Shown here one piece after another: positions 24,122 through 32,340 of a stretch of DNA of 35,698 nucleotides. The notes beneath the pieces are model-generated. The model was not told where the DNA came from. It did no database searches and saw nothing but the letters and a program-made list of their open reading frames with translations. The stretch comes from an uncultured Rhodospirillaceae bacterium (GTDB lineage: Bacteria > Pseudomonadota > Alphaproteobacteria > SP197): contig CALGGB010000011.1 of the NCBI GenBank assembly GCA_937880925.1, forward strand, positions 1 through 35,698, in the 5' to 3' direction. The position numbers and the translations under genes were made by a program. Position 1 is the first letter of the stretch. Each line of letters starts with the position of its first letter.

Positions 24122-25255
24122 TCAGGCGGTCAGGCGGCGGGCGAGCCAGCCGGCGAAATCGTGGTTTTCCTTTTCCAGCCAGGAAAGCGGGCCGGGTTCT
24201 GCCAGCGGCGAGGCCGTACCGGCGAACAGGGCCTCCACCACGTCGCGGTCCTCCAGGTTCACGTCCCAGAGGAAGTCGGTCGCATCCTTGATCAGGCGCT
24301 CGCGATCGTTGGCTGCGGCCAGCCGTTCGGGCGCAAACGCCACACCGTAGCGGATCGCCACCTGGCCGATGCCGCGCGGCTGCAGCGAGAGATACCAGAG
24401 GTGATCGGGCGCCAACACGTACATGTGACCGGGGAAGACGGTGGGCATCACCGAGGTGGTGCGCCAGCGCCCCGTCAGGCGGGTGTTGTCGGCATGTGCC
24501 GTGCCGATGGGGGCGTCGGTGGTCTTCTGGAAGAGCTGGTAGGTGAAGGCCTCGTGATCCTCCTTGCCGAACTCGGTCTCCTCGGCCGGAAAGTAGGCGC
24601 CGACGGTTTTCCGGTGGGTGACCGGCAGGTGGTAGCCCTCCATGAAGTTCTCGGTCAGCAGCTTCCAGTTGGTGTCCCACAGGTGGTCCTGGCGCAGGAC
24701 CTCGACATAATCCTCCATGTGATAGTCGGCAACGATCGCGCCCAGCGGCGCGAGCAGTTCGGCGACCGGGCGGGCCTGGGGATCGAGCGTCAGGTAGATC
24801 CAGCCGTGCCAGACCTCGCAGCGCACCGGGGCAAGGGCGATGCCGCCGGCATCGAAGGCCTGGCTGCGCTCCATGTGCCTGGCCGCGACCAGCTTGCCGT
24901 CGATGTCGTAGGTCCAGGCGTGATAGGGGCAGACGATGCGGCGGCAGTTGCCCTGGCCTTCCATCAGGCGGGTCATGCGGTGGCGGCAGACATTGGCGTG
25001 GGCGCGGACCGCACCCTTGCTGTCGCGGACCACCAGCACCGGCTGGTCGGCGATCTGCCAGGAGAACCAGTCGCCCTTGTCGGGGATGGACTCGGCGCGC
25101 CCGGCGCACTGCCAGTCGCGACGGAAGATGCGGTCCTGCTCCAGCGCGGCGATACCGGGGTCATGGTACATGCCCGGAGGCATGGCAAGCGCGGCCTCCA
25201 GTGGCCGTTGCGCAAGGGCCTCGATCCGATCAAGCAGGTGCGAGGTCGTCGACAT
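24122..25255 (-). CDS. Rieske oxygenase alpha subunit no. 3, N-demethylase/quaternary-amine oxygenase-like
   Basis: 377 residues. Rieske ligands are C90, H92 ('CRHRMT') and C109, H112 ('CPYHAWTYD'). Mononuclear-iron histidines are H209 and H214 in 'EGYHLPVTH', and the bridging residue is E206 in 'TENFMEGYH' instead of the common Asp. The third ligand is probably an Asp in 'NLEDRDVVEALFAG'. It heads the minus-strand operon that runs through SDR, aldehyde dehydrogenase, TIGR03364 FAD oxidase and phnX. A Rieske oxygenase at the head of a phosphonatase operon suggests that it first removes an N-methyl group from, or hydroxylates, a methylated aminophosphonate; this is inference. No reductase gene is present. 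The ATG at 25255 has only a weak ribosome binding site. Confidence 0.87.
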   Translation of the reverse strand: MSTTSHLLDRIEALAQRPLEAALAMPPGMYHDPGIAALEQDRIFRRDWQCAGRAESIPDKGDWFSWQIADQPVLVVRDSKGAVRAHANVCRHRMTRLMEGQGNCRRIVCPYHAWTYDIDGKLVAARHMERSQAFDAGGIALAPVRCEVWHGWIYLTLDPQARPVAELLAPLGAIVADYHMEDYVEVLRQDHLWDTNWKLLTENFMEGYHLPVTHRKTVGAYFPAEETEFGKEDHEAFTYQLFQKTTDAPIGTAHADNTRLTGRWRTTSVMPTVFPGHMYVLAPDHLWYLSLQPRGIGQVAIRYGVAFAPERLAAANDRERLIKDATDFLWDVNLEDRDVVEALFAGTASPLAEPGPLSWLEKENHDFAGWLARRLTA

Positions 25256-25403
25256 GGGTTCGGGCAGTTCCGCTTCGAGGCGCCGTGGCGCGTTGGTCGC
25301 CCTCAGTATTCACGAACCAGAAGGCGATGATACTCTGATCTTCCTATTCAGTTCATAGCCGGGCGCTATCTGCGGCCAGCCGCAACGTCAGAGGGGAACA
25401 CGC
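25256..25403. promoter_or_regulatory. Divergent intergenic region between the phosphonate operon and the glycan region
   Basis: 148 bp with a noticeably A+T-richer middle (about 25305-25355, e.g. TATTCACG, GATGATACTCTGATC, TTCATAGCC), which is where promoters for both directions would be expected. I cannot define a convincing -35/-10 pair. GAGGGGAA stands about 9 bases before the plus-strand ATG. Confidence 0.35.
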
Positions 25404-26456
25404 ATGGCCGCGCGCAAGCCCCGCGTACTGTACCTGCTCCAGGAGTACCCGCAGGTCTCCGAAACCTACATCGCCAACGAGCTGGAGGCGCTGTGGCAGA
25501 GCTGCGACATCCGCATCGTGGCGCGCACCCATGCCAGCGCCAGCTACGAGGATCACTTTCCCTTCACGGTCATCGCCAAGGAAGACCATGAGACGCTGGC
25601 GGCACTGGCCGCCGAGTTCCGTCCGGACATCGTCCACGCCCACTACCTGCACAACGCCGTTACCGCCCACAATCTGGCGGCCCGGATCGGCGGCGCATTC
25701 ACCGTGCGCCTGCATTCCTTCGACGTGTTGAAACCCCTGCCCGGAAGCCTGCGTCTTTCCGTTGCGGCGATCAACGGACCGGCCTGCGCGGGGGCGCTGA
25801 CCTTCCCCTTCACCATGGAGCGGATGCTGGCGGCCGGTACCAATCCGAAGAAGCTGCATGCGGCGCCGCCGGTGCTGCGCATCGACCGCTTCCTGGATCG
25901 CGGCCCCAACGGCAATGCGATCATGAACACGGGTGCGGCGCTGCCCAAGAAGAACATGGAGGCCTATATCGACCTCGCAGCGGCCATGCCCGCGCGGCGC
26001 TTCAACCTCTACGCCATGGGTTACGATGTGTCTGACCTGAAGGCCCACAACATGTCACGCGGCAATCCCGTGCGTCTTGTACCGCCGGTCGCGCCGCGCG
26101 CCATGCCGGGAGAATACAAGAAGCACGAATGGCTGGTGTACACGGCGTCCCCCACGATCAACACGGTGGGCTGGCCCATGGCCGTGGCCGAGGCGCAGGC
26201 AAGCGGCGTGGGCGTGGTCATGCAGGATATCCGCCCGGATCTGCGCGAATGGGTCGGACCGGCAGGCTACATGTTCCGCACGATCGAGGAGGCCGCCGCA
26301 ATCATCGCCCGGCCTTTCCCCGCCGAGCGCCGCGAAGCCGGGTTCGCCCAGGCGCAGGCCTGGGACTTCAGCCGGCACCTGGGCACCCTGGTCAAGCTCT
26401 GGAGCGCGGCCCTTGCCCGGCCCAGGCGGGGCAAGGGCAAGCCCAATCCCGCCTGA
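25404..26456 (+). CDS. Glycosyltransferase, GT-B fold (GT4-like)
   Basis: 350 residues with good GAGGGGAA ribosome binding site. The start 'RVLYLLQEYPQVSETYIANELEAL' (7-30, cited in part) is typical of GT4-type enzymes ('FP..SETFI..E'). 'PDIVHAHYLHNA' follows and 'FTVRLHSFDV' is the usual 'H..D' acceptor-side strand. The C-terminal nucleotide-sugar domain is recognisable by 'EWLVYTASPTINTVGWPMAVAEAQASGVGVVMQDI', with E-rich 'AVAEAQA' in place of the E-x7-E pattern. It is a cytosolic or membrane-associated enzyme that adds a sugar from a nucleotide sugar to a glycan. Donor and acceptor are unknown. First gene of a 9-kb surface-glycan region. Confidence 0.82.
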   Translation: MAARKPRVLYLLQEYPQVSETYIANELEALWQSCDIRIVARTHASASYEDHFPFTVIAKEDHETLAALAAEFRPDIVHAHYLHNAVTAHNLAARIGGAFTVRLHSFDVLKPLPGSLRLSVAAINGPACAGALTFPFTMERMLAAGTNPKKLHAAPPVLRIDRFLDRGPNGNAIMNTGAALPKKNMEAYIDLAAAMPARRFNLYAMGYDVSDLKAHNMSRGNPVRLVPPVAPRAMPGEYKKHEWLVYTASPTINTVGWPMAVAEAQASGVGVVMQDIRPDLREWVGPAGYMFRTIEEAAAIIARPFPAERREAGFAQAQAWDFSRHLGTLVKLWSAALARPRRGKGKPNPA

Positions 26457-26533
26457 ACCATCGCCCGGCGGCGATTGCAGCAGATCAAACGCGCACCTAT
26501 GGTGACGCCCGAAATCGAGGGAGCACGGGCCGT

Positions 26534-27718
26534 TTGGAACAGTTCGCGATCACGTCCTGGGGCAGCGGGCTGACGCGGGGCAAGCAGTTCGATGTCGCCG
26601 TCGTCATTCCCACAGTGCTGCGTCCCAGCCTTGCCCGCGCCCTGCGCTCGGTCTTCGCCCAGGATATCGACGGCACGGTTCAGATCCTGATCGGCGTCGA
26701 TGCCCACGAGGGCAGTGCCGATATCGCAGCCGAAAGCGCCCATCTGCCGCCCAACATGGCGATCACCGTGATCGATCCCGGCTACTCCACCGCACGCAAC
26801 CGGGGCGGCCTGCACGATGCCCTGGGCGGCAGCCTGCGCGCCGCACTGAGCTTGCTGGCCCATGCCCGCTACGTCGCCTATCTCGATGACGATTGCTGGT
26901 GGGCGCCCCACCACCTTTCCAGCCTGCACGAGACGATCCAGACCCGCGACTGGGCCTATGGGTTGCGCTACTACGTCGGGCCCGCCGCGCCGCTGCCCCT
27001 GGGCATCGATACCTTCGAATCGGTAGGCCCGAACCTTGGCAGCTATGCCAAGAACGAAGGCGGTTTTTGCGACACCAACACGCTGATGATCGACAAGACC
27101 CGGTGCGAGGCTGCGATCCTGCGCTGGAGTCGGGCACAACGGGGCCATCCCAGCGGACGGGGCGCCGATCGCGTGGTCTTTGCCGCCCTGCTCGAACACG
27201 AGAAATACGGCGGGACCGGAAAGCCGACCGCCTATTACGAGATCAGCGAAAACGACAACATGCACGATGCGCGCATCGGCTTTCTGCGCAAGGAGCTGAA
27301 GCCCCTGGAGGGTTATGAGCGCTTCGCCCGTGGCGACTATCTGAGCGCTGCGGTCAATTTCTATCGCCACGCCTATCTGACACACAATCCCCCTTACGGC
27401 ATGGCCTGGGCCTGTTGCGCCCTGCTCCGCATGGGCGATCGGCGGACGGCAGCCAGGCTGTCGACGCAGTTCGGTGCCGCCACGGACGATCCCTGCTGGC
27501 AGGCCCTGACGGCGCAGCAGTCGCCTGAACTTGAGGCCCAGGATGCGACAACGGCTTGCCGCATGGCCTTTTTCCGCAGCCAGCGCCTGATCGCCGATGG
27601 CGATCGCGAAGGCGGGGCCCGCTGGCTGCGGCGGGCACTGCAGACCGGCGGGCCTGACCAGCCGGAGCGCATCGTGGCCCAGGCGGAACTGGAGAGGATG
27701 GACAGGAAGGCAGGCTGA
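26534..27718 (+). CDS. GT2-like glycosyltransferase with C-terminal repeat-type helical region
   Basis: 394 residues if started at TTG 26534, which has GAGGGAG about 11 bases upstream. The ORF-track start at 26129 is inside the preceding gene in another frame and is rejected. 'FDVAVVIPTVLRPSLARALRSVFAQ' (19-43, cited in part) is the classic GT-A start, and 'VAYLDDDCWWAPHHL' holds the acidic DDD (118-120) that binds the metal and nucleotide sugar. The last 140 residues are helical with spaced small and aromatic residues ('YLSAAVNFYRHAYLTHNPP') and look like degenerate TPR-type helices. The role is transfer of a sugar in glycan synthesis. It converges on the TPR-GT9 gene with 12 bp between stops. 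The unusual start codon makes the N-terminus uncertain by a few residues. Confidence 0.75.
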   Translation: MEQFAITSWGSGLTRGKQFDVAVVIPTVLRPSLARALRSVFAQDIDGTVQILIGVDAHEGSADIAAESAHLPPNMAITVIDPGYSTARNRGGLHDALGGSLRAALSLLAHARYVAYLDDDCWWAPHHLSSLHETIQTRDWAYGLRYYVGPAAPLPLGIDTFESVGPNLGSYAKNEGGFCDTNTLMIDKTRCEAAILRWSRAQRGHPSGRGADRVVFAALLEHEKYGGTGKPTAYYEISENDNMHDARIGFLRKELKPLEGYERFARGDYLSAAVNFYRHAYLTHNPPYGMAWACCALLRMGDRRTAARLSTQFGAATDDPCWQALTAQQSPELEAQDATTACRMAFFRSQRLIADGDREGGARWLRRALQTGGPDQPERIVAQAELERMDRKAG

Positions 27719-27730
27719 GGGCGCTTGTGC

Positions 27731-29446
27731 TCAGGCGAAGCGTTCGCGCAAGGTCGCCGCTATGCGCTCATAAACCGGCTGCCAGGCGCGAATGGCCGGC
27801 TGCCGGAACAGCCGCATGGTGGGATACCAGGGGCTGTCCTCGCGATCGATCAGCCAGCGCCAGTCGGGCGAGAACGGCATCAGGACCCAGACCTCCTTGC
27901 CCAGCGCGCCGGCCGTGTGGGCAAGGGAAGTGTCGACCGACACCACCAGATCCATCAGCGATGTCAGCGCCAGGGCGTCGTGCATGTCTTCGGAGTGTTC
28001 GGCCAGATTGACGACGCGCGAGGCATCCAGGTCGGCCTGATCGATCTCGCGCACGGGACGCTGCAGCACCACCAGGTCGGCGTCGATGCCGTCGAACATG
28101 GCGAGCATCTCTGTGAAGCGGATCGACCGATTGTGATCGTTGGGATGGGTCGGATCACCAGACCAGGCAAGCCCTATGCGCGGCCTGTCCCCCTTGGGAC
28201 CGAAGGCTTCCTCGACGCGGTGGCGCCAGAGTTTCAGGCGCTCCTCTTGCGGGAAGAGATAGGGCACATCGGCCGGAATCGTCTGACCCAGGGTGTGGCG
28301 CAGCGCATGGGGCAGACTGCCCAGCGGGGCATGCAGGTCAAACCTGGGAATGCGTGTCTTGTTGTAGACGACCTCCGCATCGGAGGGGAAACAGGGGTGC
28401 AGGGATTCCGCCCTCTGCTGCAGTCCCAGCAGGATACGGCCGCCCAGGGCACAGACATGGGGAACGTAGCGCAGGAACTGGATGGAATCGCCGATGCCCT
28501 GCTCCCCGTGGAGCAGCAGGGTCTTGCCTTCCAACGGCTCGTCACCCAGCCAGAGCGGCTCCTTGAACACCGGATGGCCCGCTGCCTCCTTGCGTTCCCA
28601 GCGCACCTCATAGGTTTCCCAGCCCAGTGCATAATCGCCCATGCGCAGCGCATTGAGCGAGAGATTCCACTTGGCCTCGATCATGTCGGGCTTGATCTCA
28701 AGCGCCCGGCGGAAGCAAACCATGGCCTCCTCGTAGCGGCCCATGTTGCCGTACTGGCGACCCAGCGCATTCTGCGCCTCGGGGTTGTCGGGCTTCAGCT
28801 CCACGGCCTTCAGGAAGGCCTGTTCGGCTTCCTCGAAATTACCGTTGAGCTGCAGGGCATCACCGAAAACAAGCCAGCCTTCAACCCGCTCGGGGCCTGC
28901 TTCAACCGCGCGACGGCCGACCGCCACCGCACGCTCTGACTTGCGTGCCGAAACCAGGGTTGCCGTGGCACCGATCAGTGTCGCGACATCGGAGGGTTTG
29001 ATGGCCAGGGCGGTGCGAAACGCCCGCAGGGCCGAACCGTGTTTGCCGAGCGCCTGATAGGCAAAGCCCATCCCGCGGTGGGCGCGATAGGATTCAGGGC
29101 CGATCGCGACGGCCTTGGCGAACATGTCCACCGCGCCCTGATTGCGACCCAGGGCAACAAGGGACCGCCCCGCGCGAACAGCAGAATCAACGTGGTCGGG
29201 TCGCTGGCGCAAAGACGCCAGCAGAGAAGAATATGCGGCCTCGTTGTCGCCCTTCTGCGCCAGCGCGACACCGCGCAGATACAGCGGCCCCGCCTCGAAC
29301 GGCAGGCGTTGGATCAATCGATCCAGATCGGCCAGAGCACCATCGGTATCGCCGGACTTCAGCCGCGCCAGGATTGCGGCCTGGGCCCGGTCAAGCGGGG
29401 ATGCCGCCTTGGCGCGAGCCTCGCCGGTCTCAGCGTCCGCTGGCAC
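27731..29446 (-). CDS. TPR-repeat protein with GT9-like (heptosyltransferase-type) C-terminal domain, copy 1
   Basis: 571 residues if started at GTG 29446; the ORF-track start at 29581 reads the upstream remnant out of frame. Roughly residues 15-275 are tetratricopeptide repeats ('EAYSSLLASLRQRPDHVDS', 'GSALRAFRTALAIKPSDVA', 'EAMVCFRRALEIKPDMIEA'). From about 320 the chain has the GT9 pattern: 'LLLHGEQGIGDSIQFLRYV', 'RIGLAWSGDPTHPNDHNRS', 'LVVSVDTSLAHTAGALGKEVW', and closing 'PDWRWLIDREDSPWYPTMRLFRQ'. Such proteins are common in alphaproteobacterial glycan or flagellin-modification loci; a transferase role is inferred. The GTG overlaps the last 17 bp of the TIGR03032 remnant, suggesting former translational coupling. 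Its paralogue lies at 30239-31645 in the opposite orientation. Confidence 0.85.
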   Translation of the reverse strand: MPADAETGEARAKAASPLDRAQAAILARLKSGDTDGALADLDRLIQRLPFEAGPLYLRGVALAQKGDNEAAYSSLLASLRQRPDHVDSAVRAGRSLVALGRNQGAVDMFAKAVAIGPESYRAHRGMGFAYQALGKHGSALRAFRTALAIKPSDVATLIGATATLVSARKSERAVAVGRRAVEAGPERVEGWLVFGDALQLNGNFEEAEQAFLKAVELKPDNPEAQNALGRQYGNMGRYEEAMVCFRRALEIKPDMIEAKWNLSLNALRMGDYALGWETYEVRWERKEAAGHPVFKEPLWLGDEPLEGKTLLLHGEQGIGDSIQFLRYVPHVCALGGRILLGLQQRAESLHPCFPSDAEVVYNKTRIPRFDLHAPLGSLPHALRHTLGQTIPADVPYLFPQEERLKLWRHRVEEAFGPKGDRPRIGLAWSGDPTHPNDHNRSIRFTEMLAMFDGIDADLVVLQRPVREIDQADLDASRVVNLAEHSEDMHDALALTSLMDLVVSVDTSLAHTAGALGKEVWVLMPFSPDWRWLIDREDSPWYPTMRLFRQPAIRAWQPVYERIAATLRERFA

Positions 29447-29975
29447 CGGGAGGCATCGACAGCACACGACGAATCTCGTCGGTGCGGAAACCCAGGGCGG
29501 CGGGTCGCGTAGAGCCCGGCAGGACCGCCACGTCGTACATCTCCTCAATGATCGAATCGAAGCGCAGCCAGTGGACGGCATCGCCCGTGTTGAGGTCGAT
29601 CACCGAGATGCCGCAGCGCGCCTCGACACCGGCCTTCTTCAGGCGGTCGTCGAGCGCCAGGCCTGAGAACGTGCCGTCGCGCGGCTTGGAGGTTGCCACC
29701 ACGGCAAAGTTGTTGATGAACGACATGCCGCGCAGGTAGCCCGGGATGAAGGCGATGGGCTCGAACTTGCCTGTCGCGAGATCGACCTTGCCGAACTCCC
29801 CCTGCCCGGAATTCAGGACATAGAGCGTACCGTTGTGAACACGCGGCGAGTGGGGCATCGAAAGGCCGGTACAGGCCATTTCGCCCGACTGGACATCGAC
29901 CACCACGCCGCCGCTCTGGCGATGTTCGCGCCAGCCGTCGGCGACGTCGGTACGACCCACGGCCGAGACGAACCG
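29430..29975 (-). pseudogene. TIGR03032/DUF4915-family protein, N-terminally truncated remnant
   Basis: About 181 residues match only the C-terminal half of this beta-propeller-like family, normally about 330-370 residues: 'RFVSAVGRTDVADGWREH', 'GGVVVDVQSGEMACTGLSMPHSPR', 'TLYVLNSGQGEFGKVDL' and 'FSGLALDDRLKKAGVEARCG' are typical. Reading upstream on the minus strand past about 29975, the protein turns into unrelated Arg/Cys-rich sequence ('RRCRRACSC'), where the family would continue with a conserved 'HLNGLA' block. There is no good start codon or ribosome binding site; the track's GTG at 29960 is internal. The family is often linked with TPR proteins, and here it directly precedes the TPR-GT9 gene with a 17-bp overlap. 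I consider it a broken gene. Confidence 0.7.
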
Positions 29976-30154
29976 GCGCCGGCATCGCCGTGCGCAGGAA
30001 CAGACCCGAGGTCTTCGTCAAGGCGTTGATGCAGATGCGCGAGCGGCGGTCGGACCACATCAAGGCCGCGCGCGAGCGGAGCGCAGCCTGGCGCCAATCG
30101 CAGTCACTGGCGCGCCTGGTCACCATCATCGAGCAGAAGATGATCGCTGCCTGA
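29976..30154 (+). pseudogene. C-terminal fragment of an unidentified gene, cut at the same junction
   Basis: In plus frame 2, about 59 residues are open up to a TGA at 30152-30154, with a believable C-terminal sequence: 'RNRPEVFVKALMQMRERRSD', 'HIKAARERSAAWRQSQS' and 'LARLVTIIEQKMIAA'. It is helical and amphipathic, with no start codon, ribosome binding site or recognisable family. It meets the head of the TIGR03032 remnant at about 29975. Too short for the ORF track with a proper start. Most likely the tail of a gene whose 5' part was deleted; a glycosyltransferase tail is possible but unproven. Confidence 0.5.
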
Positions 30155-30238
30155 GGCAACGGCCAGTTCTCGCGCCTTGCCATGGCTCGGCCTCTGGCCC
30201 ATCAATGGCCACCCGCCGAGCGATCCAACGGAACCGCC

Positions 30239-31645
30239 ATGAGCGCCGATACCCCGAACACGTCCCGCAGGGAAAAATTCAAGGCGGTCTTCGAGGCCGC
30301 CGTCGAGGCATCGAAGGCCGGCAACTACACAGAGGCACTCGAAGGCTTCAGCAAGGCGCTGGTCTTTTCACCGCGCTCCCTGCCGGCGATGCGCTATCTG
30401 GGCGACACCCTGTTCAAGCAGGAGCGCTACGAAGAGGCGCTGGCCTGTTTCCGGCGGGCGCTTGACGAAAAACCCGACCATGTCGTGAGTCTGCTGAACC
30501 TGGGCCTCGTGCTGCGCAAGCTATGGCGCTTCGAGGAGGCGGCCGCCGCGCTGGAACACGCCCACGCCTTGGCACCGCGCGACACCCGCGTCCTGTTCCA
30601 CTGGGCACTCTCGCTGAAGGACGCCGGCCGCCTGAGCGAAGCAGAGCAACGCTTCCGCCAGACCGTGGAGATCAAACCGGACCACTACGATGCGGAGGTC
30701 GCGCGCGCCATGTGCCTGCTGCTCGACGGCCGCTACAAGGAAGGCTGGGACGCCTACGAGATCCGCTGGAAGCTGAAGGTGACGCCCGAGCCGCGCTATC
30801 AGGACCGGCAGTGGGACGGCAAGCCGGTCAAGGGACCGATCTTCCTCTCCAGCGAACAGGGCTTCGGCGACACCATCATGTTCTGCCGCTTCGCCCGCTT
30901 CGTGCGCGAACGCTGCGACCGGGTGATCCTGGAGAGCCAGAAGCAGCTCAGGAATCTGCTGACCGACGTCGAGGGCATCGACGACATCGTGGTGCAGAAG
31001 GAAACCGTGCCGCCCTTCGCGCGCCACGCCTATCTGCTCTCCCTGCCCCGCCTTCTGGACCTGACACCCGAAACCATTCCTGCACCGGTGCCCTACATCC
31101 ACGCCACGCCCGAGCGCCGAGCCTGGGCGGCCAACATGATGAAGGTGCTGGGGCCGCTGGTGCGCGTCGGCATCACCTGGGCGGGCAATCCCAAATACGG
31201 CCGCGACCGTGAACGTTCGATCGAACCGCGCCATATCCTGGAACTGCTGGAGGCTCGCGGCATCGCCCTGCTCAGCCTGCAGAAGGGCGCCCCGGTCGAA
31301 CAGCTGGGCGAACTGGGCTGCCAGTCGCTGATTTCCAACCTCGACCGCCAGATCAACGATTTCACCGATACCGCCGCAATCGTCTCGCAGCTCGACATCG
31401 TGGTCACCTGCGACAGCGCCGTGGCTCATCTGGCCGGCGCCATGGGCAAGCCGGTCTGGGTCGCCGTGCCCTATGCCCCGGACTGGCGCTGGTTCCTGGG
31501 CCGCGAGGATACGCCCTGGTATCCCACCATGCGTCTCTTCCGCCAGAGCCACCCTGGCGACTGGGACGGCGTCTTCCGCCGCATCGGCAAGGATTTGGCC
31601 GTGTTTGCCGACAACCTGCGAACGCAGCGCGCCGCTGCCGGCTGA
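30239..31645 (+). CDS. TPR-repeat protein with GT9-like C-terminal domain, copy 2
   Basis: 468 residues from the ATG at 30239; the track's 30182 start adds an unlikely 19-residue leader. The first about 185 residues are TPR repeats ('GNYTEALEGFSKALVFSPRS', 'EEALACFRRALDEKPDHVVS', 'SEAEQRFRQTVEIKPDHYDA'). The C-terminal GT9-like part shows 'IFLSSEQGFGDTIMFCRFA', 'RVGITWAGNPKYGRDRERS', 'DIVVTCDSAVAHLAGAMGKPVW' and 'PDWRWFLGREDTPWYPTMRLF'. It is clearly a paralogue of 27731-29446, shorter by about 100 residues of TPRs, and points the other way. A role in glycan assembly or protein glycosylation is inferred from domain content and neighbours. It converges on the 2-oxoglutarate oxygenase gene with 13 bp between stops. 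Confidence 0.87.
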   Translation: MSADTPNTSRREKFKAVFEAAVEASKAGNYTEALEGFSKALVFSPRSLPAMRYLGDTLFKQERYEEALACFRRALDEKPDHVVSLLNLGLVLRKLWRFEEAAAALEHAHALAPRDTRVLFHWALSLKDAGRLSEAEQRFRQTVEIKPDHYDAEVARAMCLLLDGRYKEGWDAYEIRWKLKVTPEPRYQDRQWDGKPVKGPIFLSSEQGFGDTIMFCRFARFVRERCDRVILESQKQLRNLLTDVEGIDDIVVQKETVPPFARHAYLLSLPRLLDLTPETIPAPVPYIHATPERRAWAANMMKVLGPLVRVGITWAGNPKYGRDRERSIEPRHILELLEARGIALLSLQKGAPVEQLGELGCQSLISNLDRQINDFTDTAAIVSQLDIVVTCDSAVAHLAGAMGKPVWVAVPYAPDWRWFLGREDTPWYPTMRLFRQSHPGDWDGVFRRIGKDLAVFADNLRTQRAAAG

Positions 31646-31658
31646 GCCTCGCTGCCGC

Positions 31659-32318
31659 CTAGCCTGCCCACATGCGCAGCAGGTTCTGGTGGCAACGCAT
31701 CAGCAGATCATAGGCATCGTTCTGACGCGGCCGCTCGAACTCCCCGCTGAGCGCGGCAAGGTCCGACAGGATCCGGCGGCGCTCCGATTCCCGTACGGCG
31801 CTTTGCAGCCACAACACACAGGCCAGGCGCTCACCGCGGGTGACCGGCAGCACCTGATGGGGAAACAGCGTGGGGTAGAACACCGCATGGCCCGCGGGCA
31901 GGCGGATGCGCTGACGGCCATAATCGCTTTCGATCTCGAGTTCACCGCCGTCGTAACTCTCGGCTTCGCTGAGGAACAGCGTCATCGAGATGTCGGAACG
32001 CAGCCTGTTCTGCTGGGCCATCGCCAGGTCGAGATGGCGGCCGTAGTGCATGCCTTCGCGATAGAGGCTGAGGATCGGCGGCGTGATGTATTTGGGCAGG
32101 ATGGTGTCGCTGACCCTGCCGCTGCGACCGATTGCACCCTGAACGATTTCGCGCACGCGTGCCTGGGCCTGGCTGTCGATCATTTCCAGGTTGTCCTTGG
32201 CCCCCTTGAGATGACGGCCGGTCGTTGCCTTGCCGGAACCGAATCCGCCGGCTTGGGCGATGGCGCGCAGCCCTTCGAGTTCCTCGCGATTCACGAGATC
32301 GGGGATCACGACAATCAT
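31659..32318 (-). CDS. PKHD-type Fe(II)/2-oxoglutarate hydroxylase, PiuC/YbiX-like
   Basis: 219 residues from the ATG at 32318, with GGAGG at a spacing of 7; the track's 32354 start lacks one. The double-stranded beta-helix has H95 and D97 in 'HYGRHLDLAM', the distal H154 in 'FPHQVLPVTRGER', and R164 as likely 2-oxoglutarate binder; 'YDGGELEIES' is the typical core strand. N-terminal 'IVVIPDLVNREELEGLRAI' and the C-terminal helical 'RRRILSDLAALS' match the PiuC/YbiX family. Those proteins are often iron-related but their substrate is generally unknown. Here it follows the alpha/beta hydrolase gene by 22 bp on the same strand, within a glycan region, so it may instead modify a glycan or a carrier. 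Confidence 0.88.
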   Translation of the reverse strand: MIVVIPDLVNREELEGLRAIAQAGGFGSGKATTGRHLKGAKDNLEMIDSQAQARVREIVQGAIGRSGRVSDTILPKYITPPILSLYREGMHYGRHLDLAMAQQNRLRSDISMTLFLSEAESYDGGELEIESDYGRQRIRLPAGHAVFYPTLFPHQVLPVTRGERLACVLWLQSAVRESERRRILSDLAALSGEFERPRQNDAYDLLMRCHQNLLRMWAG

Positions 32319-32340
32319 GAGCTGCCTCCGGGTACGCGGA

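Noticed and set aside
22089-24350. 753-aa plus-strand ORF across the aldehyde dehydrogenase and SDR genes
   Set aside because: Antisense shadow spanning two genuine minus-strand genes and their intergenic gap.
26129-27718. Start at 26129 for the GT2-like gene (529 aa)
   Set aside because: The first 135 residues read the preceding glycosyltransferase gene in another frame and are compositionally nonsense; TTG 26534 with a GAGGGAG upstream is preferred.
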